Program-made: the position numbers and the translations under genes
The notes under the pieces: generated by a model
What the model saw: only the letters and a program-made list of their open reading frames with translations
Told to the model about the DNA's origin: nothing
Databases searched by the model: none
Assembly (NCBI GenBank): GCA_900556605.1
Contig: USPC01000020.1
Coordinates: 1 to 10,704 of the forward strand
Length of the DNA: 10,704 bases
Direction of reading: 5' to 3'
DNA from: an uncultured Collinsella sp.
GTDB lineage: Bacteria; Actinomycetota; Coriobacteriia; Coriobacteriales; Coriobacteriaceae
Shown here: positions 6,683-10,704 of the stretch, one piece after another
How positions within the stretch are numbered: the first letter of the stretch is position 1
How the letters are laid out: every line of letters begins with the position of its first letter

Positions 6683-8548
6683 CTACCTCGTGTGCGGGAC
6701 ACCCAGCACGTCGAGCGCGTTGGCCATAATGGACTGGAACGGCACCGCAGCGGCATCCGAGCCGCTCGGCGTTCCGTCGAGCGTGATATAGCACAGCACC
6801 TTGGGCGATTGTGCCGGTGCAAAGCCCATAAAGGACGACATATAGTTCTCCTTGAGGTAGCCGCCGTTCTCGTCGGCTCGTTCGGCCGTACCGGTCTTAC
6901 CCGCCACGTCATAGCCATCAACCGCGCCGCCAACGCCCGTTCCCTCGGACACGACCGTCTGCATGCACGATGTCACCTGAGATGCGGCATCCTCAGAAAT
7001 CGCACGCTCGCCTTCGCCCCAGTCCTTCTCGTCGCCTTTGCTGGACTTATAGAAGTGCGGTGTCGTCATCACGCCGCCGTTGGCGATGCCGCCCACGGCA
7101 CGTGCGATCTCAATCGGCGAGACGGACAGTGCCTGTCCAAAGCTCATCGAGCCCAGCGTGGCGCCGTCATACTGGTCACGCTCCTTGACGATACCCAGGC
7201 TCTCTCCCGGAAAATCGACACCCGAGCTGTGACCGATGCCCCACTTGTCCACATAGGCGGCAAAGTCGTCGGCACCGATCTTGCGCCCCACTAGGACAAA
7301 GCCCACGTTGGACGAACGGCGCATCATCTCGCGCACATCCATGGTCATGGCATAGTCGCGCTTGTCGGCATCGGTGACGGTATCGTCGCCCACCTTGATG
7401 CTCGCCGGCACCTCAAACGACGTACTCGATCGCACGACGCCCAAGTCGAAGCCGGCGCCCGCCACGAGCGTCTTAAAGACCGAGCCGGGCTCGTAGGCGT
7501 CGGTAACCAGGCGCAGATTCATATCCTCGGTCTTGGCATTCTCCAGATCGGTCTGGTCGTAGGTCGGGTACGAGCAGGCTGCCAAAATCTCGCCTGTCGT
7601 AGGATCGGTGACCAGCGCCGAGCCGTTCTTGGCCTTAGTCTTCTCAACTGCCTCTGCCAGGGCATCCTCGGCCGCACGCTGGATATTGACGTCGAGCGTC
7701 GTCACGATATCAACGCCGTCGACCGCAGCCACCTTTTTATAGGCACCGCCCGCGATATAGCTGCCGTCCCTCGCGCGCTCGCGTACGAGAGAACCGTTCG
7801 TGCCGGTCAGAAGCTTGTTGTATTGCTTTTCGAGACCCGTCAAGCCGTCGTTGTCTACATTCACTACGCCCAGCACCTGCGATGCCAGATTGCCGTATGG
7901 ATATACGCGCTTCATGGCCTGCTCAAAAAGCACGCCGGGCAGGTTCTTCTTCTCCAGCGCCGCAACATCGTCTTCGTCCACCTGGCGCTTGATATACACC
8001 CAGGTTCCATCGGACTCAACGAGCTTGCGGCAGGTCTTTTTATCGATTCCAGTTGCCTTGACCAGCGCCGACACCGTCTTATCAACATCCTCGACAAGCT
8101 GCGGGTTCACGGCGATGTTGCGACATTCGACCGACGACGCCAACACGTTGCCGTTGCGGTCGTAGATGGTGCCGCGTTTGGCATAGAGGGTCTGCGCAAG
8201 CAGGCGGCGCGCATCGGCACGCTCGCGCAGTTTATCGGCTTCGACAATTTGATAGTCGGCAAGGCGAAAGACGCCCAAGCCCAAGCCAAGCCCGATGAAG
8301 CCCATGACGGCTTTGCGGCGAGGCAGAGGCACGCCTGTGAGCCATTCGGTCGACGAACTCTTGCGCGACCTGGTGTTATGCACTTGAGGGCCGCCCGAGC
8401 CACGAAGACGCGACGCAGGGTCGTTGCCATAGGACGGCCCCGCGTTGTAAGATGGCCGACCCGTTCCTTGATAATCAGAACGTCCCCGCGAGGAGGGACG
8501 TCCAGACCCGTGGCTCCCGTCGGAACCGCGGCGATAGTCATTTGTCAT
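6683..8548 (-). CDS. ftsI: Class B penicillin-binding protein, septal transpeptidase (FtsI/PbpB type)
   Basis: This is a D,D-transpeptidase that cross-links new septal peptidoglycan and partners with FtsW. The 621 residues comprise a cytoplasmic, low-complexity Gly/Arg/Ser tail (1-78), one membrane anchor (about 79-97), the class B linker domain with KRGTIYDRNG (124-133), and the transpeptidase domain from about 270. The active-site motifs are SVFK (356-359, nucleophile S356), SSN (412-414) and KTG (551-553). The protein ends soon after the catalytic domain, with no PASTA repeats, unlike Firmicute and many streptomycete-type septal PBPs. The ATG at 8548 is 18 bases past the ftsL stop and has only a weak ribosome binding site, so coupling to ftsL is plausible. 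The tail contains RPSYNAG (31-37) and DPASRLR (43-49), mirrored in the FtsW C-terminus. Assignment to the division role rather than elongation rests on its dcw position. Confidence 0.93.
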   Translation of the reverse strand: MTNDYRRGSDGSHGSGRPSSRGRSDYQGTGRPSYNAGPSYGNDPASRLRGSGGPQVHNTRSRKSSSTEWLTGVPLPRRKAVMGFIGLGLGLGVFRLADYQIVEADKLRERADARRLLAQTLYAKRGTIYDRNGNVLASSVECRNIAVNPQLVEDVDKTVSALVKATGIDKKTCRKLVESDGTWVYIKRQVDEDDVAALEKKNLPGVLFEQAMKRVYPYGNLASQVLGVVNVDNDGLTGLEKQYNKLLTGTNGSLVRERARDGSYIAGGAYKKVAAVDGVDIVTTLDVNIQRAAEDALAEAVEKTKAKNGSALVTDPTTGEILAACSYPTYDQTDLENAKTEDMNLRLVTDAYEPGSVFKTLVAGAGFDLGVVRSSTSFEVPASIKVGDDTVTDADKRDYAMTMDVREMMRRSSNVGFVLVGRKIGADDFAAYVDKWGIGHSSGVDFPGESLGIVKERDQYDGATLGSMSFGQALSVSPIEIARAVGGIANGGVMTTPHFYKSSKGDEKDWGEGERAISEDAASQVTSCMQTVVSEGTGVGGAVDGYDVAGKTGTAERADENGGYLKENYMSSFMGFAPAQSPKVLCYITLDGTPSGSDAAAVPFQSIMANALDVLGVPHTR

Positions 8549-8566
8549 ACTCAGCTACCGTCTTAT

Positions 8567-9037
8567 TTACTGAGCGGCCGCAGTCGAGCTAGCGCCCGCG
8601 GCTGCATCCTGCGAAAAGTCAAGCGTAACGCTCTCGCTGGGCTCCACCATGCCATAGGCACCCGCAAGATCGCGAATGCGCGTGTCGGCACCATAGACCG
8701 AATGCATGACCTCAAGGCTAGAACTCTCGTCGGTCGCCTTCTCGAGCGTGTTGGTAAGCTCTGCGTTGCCGTTGAGCACCTGGGCCGTAACACCGGCAAG
8801 TGCCACTCGCGCGACACCGATTGTCATGAAGATAGCTGCAATGATGCAAACCGTTTTAAGAACGCTCATGAAAACCGGGCTTACCGCCTGGTTTGCCTGA
8901 CGGCCCGCGCCCGTGTAGACATCAAAACGCGGCGTGCGCTGCTCACGAGGGGCAGCGGGCGCCTGCGGTGCCTCGCGGTAGGCGGGCATGGCGTTCATAT
9001 CATAGGCGAGTGCTGCGTTTGAGGTGTTATAGCCCAT
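8567..9037 (-). CDS. ftsL: FtsL-like bitopic division protein
   Basis: A small bitopic membrane protein of 156 residues lies exactly where ftsL sits in dcw clusters, between rsmH and ftsI. It has a Pro/Ala-rich cytoplasmic tail (1-52), one hydrophobic segment (about 54-83) and a short extracytoplasmic helix (about 86-115) with spaced Leu and Val residues that could form a coiled coil. It ends with RIRDLAGAYGMVEPSESV (120-137), which resembles the conserved FtsL/DivIC ending before a Ser/Ala-rich tail. In the family, FtsL joins DivIC/FtsB-type and FtsQ/DivIB-type proteins to activate FtsW and its PBP. Sequence conservation in FtsL is low, so the call rests on topology, position and the terminal motif. 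The start ATG at 9037 has GGGAGG nine bases upstream. The gap to ftsI is 18 bases. Confidence 0.82.
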   Translation of the reverse strand: MGYNTSNAALAYDMNAMPAYREAPQAPAAPREQRTPRFDVYTGAGRQANQAVSPVFMSVLKTVCIIAAIFMTIGVARVALAGVTAQVLNGNAELTNTLEKATDESSSLEVMHSVYGADTRIRDLAGAYGMVEPSESVTLDFSQDAAAGASSTAAAQ

Positions 9038-9127
9038 GATATGCCGCCTCCCATCCCGAGTACGTTGGTAGTGTGTTTAAGCTTCGTTTATGGTGCGAGC
9101 GGGAGGTCCAATTTCGCGCGGCCACGC
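9038..9127 (-). other. rsmH-ftsL intergenic spacer
   Basis: This 90-base spacer contains no ORF of note. It holds the ftsL ribosome binding site GGGAGG (9047-9052) and, near its 5' end, a complementary CCTCCC (minus strand, 9101-9106) that could pair with it across 48 bases. I see no convincing promoter hexamers and no T-run terminator. Confidence 0.4.
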
Positions 9128-10093
9128 CTACAGGCGCTGCGCCACGCGGATCTTGGCTGATCTCGCCCGTGGGTTGCGCTCAACCTCATCGGGTTGGGCA
9201 ACCAAGGGTTTGCGGGTGATGACCTTGAGTATCGGCACGTTGCCGCACACGCACACCGGAATCTCCGGCGGGCACGTGCACCCCTGGCTCATCTCCTTAA
9301 AGTGGTTCTTTACGATACGGTCCTCGAGCGAGTGATACGAGATGACGCAGATACGCCCGCCCGGGTTGAGCCACCTGGTGGCGGCATCAAGCCCTCGTTC
9401 GAGCACATCGAGCTCGTGATTGACCTCGATGCGAATGGCCTGGAAACTTTTCTTGGCCGGGTGTCCGCCATGCCGACGAGCGGCAGCCGGGATACCCGCC
9501 TTGATGATCTCGACAAATTGGCCGGTGGTTTCGATCGGTTCTTGCTCGCGGCGGCGCACGATCTCGCGCGCGATCTGCGAGGCGAACTTCTCTTCGCCGT
9601 AGACGCGTAGAATCCGGGCGAGGTCGTGTTCGTTATAGGTGTTGATGACCTCAGCTGCGTTTAAGGTGTTATTACCCGGATCCATCCGCATGTCCAATGG
9701 GGCGTCCTCGTTATACGAAAAGCCCCTGCCAGGGATATCGAGTTGCGGCGACGAAACGCCCAAATCGAACAGGAAGCCATCGACCCCGGGCACCTCGGCC
9801 GAGCAAAGTAGCTCGTCCAAGTCGCCGAAGTTGCCCTTCAGCAGCTGGTGCGGAACGCCGGGAACCTCGCGGTCCAGACGGGCGCCAGCGGCCTCGAGGG
9901 CCATGTCGTCCTGATCGACGCCGAGCAAAAGGCCCGTCTCCCCCACCTGCGCGGCCATCTTTACCGAATGGCCGGCACCGCCAAGGGTGCAATCGCAGAC
10001 AACGGAGCCGCTCTTTAGCCGCAGCGACTCAAGCACTTCGCCGAGCATGACAGGTTCATGCCGATATTCTTGTGTCAAGATCCCACGCTCCAT
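9128..10093 (-). CDS. rsmH: 16S rRNA (cytosine(1402)-N4)-methyltransferase RsmH
   Basis: RsmH (formerly MraW) uses S-adenosylmethionine to methylate N4 of C1402 in the 16S rRNA P-site region. The 321-residue protein shows EYRHEPVML (9-17), the SAM-site motifs DCTLGGAGHS (34-43) and GVDQDD (58-63), FDLGVSSPQLD (109-119), MRMD (135-138), HPAKKSFQAIRIEVN (211-225), SYHSLEDRIVK (252-262), the family's cysteine cluster CTCPPEIPVCVCG (272-284) and RNPRARSAKIR near the C-terminus. All are standard. The ATG at 10093 is 20 bases after the mraZ stop and has no clear ribosome binding site. A TTG at 10078, five codons in, has GGAG nine bases upstream and would give the more usual MTQEYRH start, so the true N-terminus is uncertain. 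A 90-base gap separates it from ftsL. Confidence 0.96.
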   Translation of the reverse strand: MERGILTQEYRHEPVMLGEVLESLRLKSGSVVCDCTLGGAGHSVKMAAQVGETGLLLGVDQDDMALEAAGARLDREVPGVPHQLLKGNFGDLDELLCSAEVPGVDGFLFDLGVSSPQLDIPGRGFSYNEDAPLDMRMDPGNNTLNAAEVINTYNEHDLARILRVYGEEKFASQIAREIVRRREQEPIETTGQFVEIIKAGIPAAARRHGGHPAKKSFQAIRIEVNHELDVLERGLDAATRWLNPGGRICVISYHSLEDRIVKNHFKEMSQGCTCPPEIPVCVCGNVPILKVITRKPLVAQPDEVERNPRARSAKIRVAQRL

Positions 10094-10113
10094 CCGTTAC
10101 CCGTGCCTTGCCC

Positions 10114-10548
10114 TTACGAGAAGAAGAGGTCCAGCAGGGCCTCATCGTCATCGTCCTCATCGGCCGCGGCGCGATCCCAAACCTCAAGGTGGTCGTAGTT
10201 GCCCACAACCGTGACCTCGCGGTCGAGGTTCGCCTGCTTGCGGAGAGACTCGGAAAGACCGATACGACCGGCGCTGTCCACGTCCATCGACGTGGTGCGC
10301 TTGTTGATCGCCCTCATGAGCTTCTGGTCATTAATGTCACGCGGGTTAAAACCCTCGTGGCCCTCACGACCCGCGAAGAGTCCTTCAACCCACTTATCGA
10401 AGGCCTCGGCAGAGAACACGTACAGAGCATCGACATCCAGGGCTTTGAACACGCGAACGTGCTCTCCAAGCTCCTCGCGAAGGGGTGCAGGCAGGGACAG
10501 ACGACCTTTTGCATCGAGATTGCGCTCGTATGCACCCGTCATTCCCAT
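10114..10548 (-). CDS. mraZ: Transcriptional regulator MraZ
   Basis: MraZ is a DNA-binding regulator, usually the first gene of the dcw cluster. In characterised bacteria it forms a ring of subunits that binds short repeats in its own promoter and controls the cluster. The 144-residue protein has two AbrB-like swapped-hairpin half-domains: one with GAYERNLDAKGRLSLP (5-20) and one with SMDVDSAGRIGLSESLRKQ (87-105). Each contains the D-x-K/A-GR core that contacts DNA. The C-terminus is very acidic (DEDDDDEALLDLFF, 130-143), longer and more charged than in many homologues. The ATG at 10548 has GGGGAGGG (10554-10561) five bases upstream; a second ATG two codons in is a poorer fit. Two palindromic repeats in the upstream promoter are natural operator candidates. 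Confidence 0.96.
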   Translation of the reverse strand: MGMTGAYERNLDAKGRLSLPAPLREELGEHVRVFKALDVDALYVFSAEAFDKWVEGLFAGREGHEGFNPRDINDQKLMRAINKRTTSMDVDSAGRIGLSESLRKQANLDREVTVVGNYDHLEVWDRAAADEDDDDEALLDLFFS

Positions 10549-10584
10549 GTGCGCCCTCCCCTCGGTTACTCAGATGGCACGTAC

Positions 10585-10601
10585 GCGGGGAACCACCCCG
10601 C
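10585..10601. promoter_or_regulatory. Operator candidate 2: inverted repeat just after the PmraZ start site
   Basis: A second perfect inverted repeat, GCGGGG-AACCA-CCCCGC on the plus strand, has the same five-base centre and the same inner 13 bases as candidate 1. It starts about ten bases downstream of the predicted transcription start, and its centre lies 37 bp from that of candidate 1. The outer two base pairs differ between copies but pairing is kept in both. It could be an operator or a small leader hairpin in the mRNA. Confidence 0.6.
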
Positions 10602-10610
10602 CTGTCGACG

Positions 10611-10645
10611 TCATTAATAATATGGGGAACCACCCCATTTTTCAA
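10611..10645 (-). promoter_or_regulatory. Sigma-70-type promoter of the dcw operon (PmraZ)
   Basis: On the minus strand TTGAAA (10645-10640) and TATTAT (10622-10617) each match the sigma-70 consensus at five of six bases and are separated by exactly 17 bases. Transcription would start near 10611-10609, giving a leader of about 62 bases before mraZ. Only 11 genomic bases remain upstream of the -35 because adapter sequence begins at 10657, so any UP element or upstream regulator site is not visible. It is the best promoter I see in the window and probably drives the whole cluster. Confidence 0.7.
10622..10638. promoter_or_regulatory. Operator candidate 1: inverted repeat in the PmraZ spacer
   Basis: A perfect inverted repeat, ATGGGG-AACCA-CCCCAT on the plus strand, has six-base arms and a five-base centre. 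It fills the space between -35 and -10 and overlaps the first base of the -10, so a protein bound here would block RNA polymerase. Its inner 13 bases (GGGGTGGTTCCCC on the minus strand) recur exactly in operator candidate 2. Confidence 0.6.
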
Positions 10646-10656
10646 CACCTTTCCCC

Positions 10657-10704
10657 CTGTCTCTTATACACATCTGACGCTGCCGACGACTCCTTACGTG
10701 TAGA
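10657..10704 (+). other. Nextera/Tn5 sequencing adapter contamination (not genomic)
   Basis: Bases 10657-10675 are the 19-base Tn5 mosaic end CTGTCTCTTATACACATCT, and 10676-10689 (GACGCTGCCGACGA) complete the reverse complement of the Nextera read 1 transposase adapter. Bases 10690-10697 (CTCCTTAC) occupy the i5 index slot and are the reverse complement of GTAAGGAG, which I recall as index S505/N505. Bases 10698-10704 (GTGTAGA) match the start of the P5 arm. Translated in one plus frame it gives SYTHLTLPTTPYV, a familiar adapter-derived peptide. Genomic sequence ends at about 10656. Confidence 0.97.

Noticed and set aside
5198..7294. A 698-codon open frame on the plus strand spanning murF and the PBP gene
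   Set aside because: It lies antisense to two intact genes with clear catalytic motifs, its translation is His/Arg/Gly-rich with no recognisable domain, and long antisense frames are expected in GC-rich codon usage.
7823..9022. A 399-codon plus-strand frame opposite the PBP and ftsL genes
   Set aside because: It is a GC-driven antisense shadow with biased composition and no recognisable domain.
10657..10675. The Tn5 mosaic end as evidence of a natural transposon or insertion sequence
   Set aside because: It is followed by the rest of the Nextera adapter, an index and P5 sequence, so it comes from library preparation.
10485..10703. A 72-codon plus-strand frame running to the window edge
   Set aside because: It is antisense to mraZ and its control region, and its last codons translate sequencing adapter.

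Overview
The window is a division and cell-wall (dcw) gene cluster, with every gene on the minus strand, so it reads from right to left. The gene order is mraZ, rsmH, an ftsL-like gene, a class B penicillin-binding protein gene (ftsI/pbpB type), murF, mraY, murD, ftsW and murG. The high GC content, the actinobacterial GGTAGH form of the MurG glycine loop, and the compact gene order with murE missing between ftsI and murF suggest a high-GC actinobacterial lineage. My best guess is a gut Coriobacteriia member such as Collinsella. That placement is inference from sequence style, not from any search.

Layout from the operon start (right) to its end (left): the last 48 bases (10657-10704) are not genomic. 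They are Nextera/Tn5 library adapter with a readable i5 index and the start of the P5 arm. Next comes the mraZ control region (about 10549-10656), with a good sigma-70-type promoter and two near-identical inverted repeats, one between -35 and -10 and one just past the predicted transcription start. Then mraZ, rsmH, ftsL and ftsI follow with gaps of 20, 90 and 18 bases. A 126-base gap sits where murE usually lies. After it murF, mraY, murD, ftsW and murG are packed with gaps of 3, 9 and 8 bases and finally an 11-base overlap, which suggests translational coupling. The first 58 bases lie beyond murG and contain no canonical start codon for the expected next gene (murC).

Together the genes cover regulation (MraZ), 16S rRNA methylation (RsmH), the divisome core (FtsL, FtsW and the class B PBP that works with FtsW) and most of the cytoplasmic and membrane steps from UDP-MurNAc-tripeptide to lipid II (MurD, MurF, MraY, MurG).

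The core enzymes look intact and ordinary and I see no new defence or mobile system. The items worth a second look are the duplicated palindromic operator at the mraZ promoter, a shared tail sequence (RPS..NAG..Y, then DPxxRLR, then GPxV) in the cytoplasmic tails of the partner proteins FtsW and PBP, the missing murE, and the adapter contamination at the contig end.
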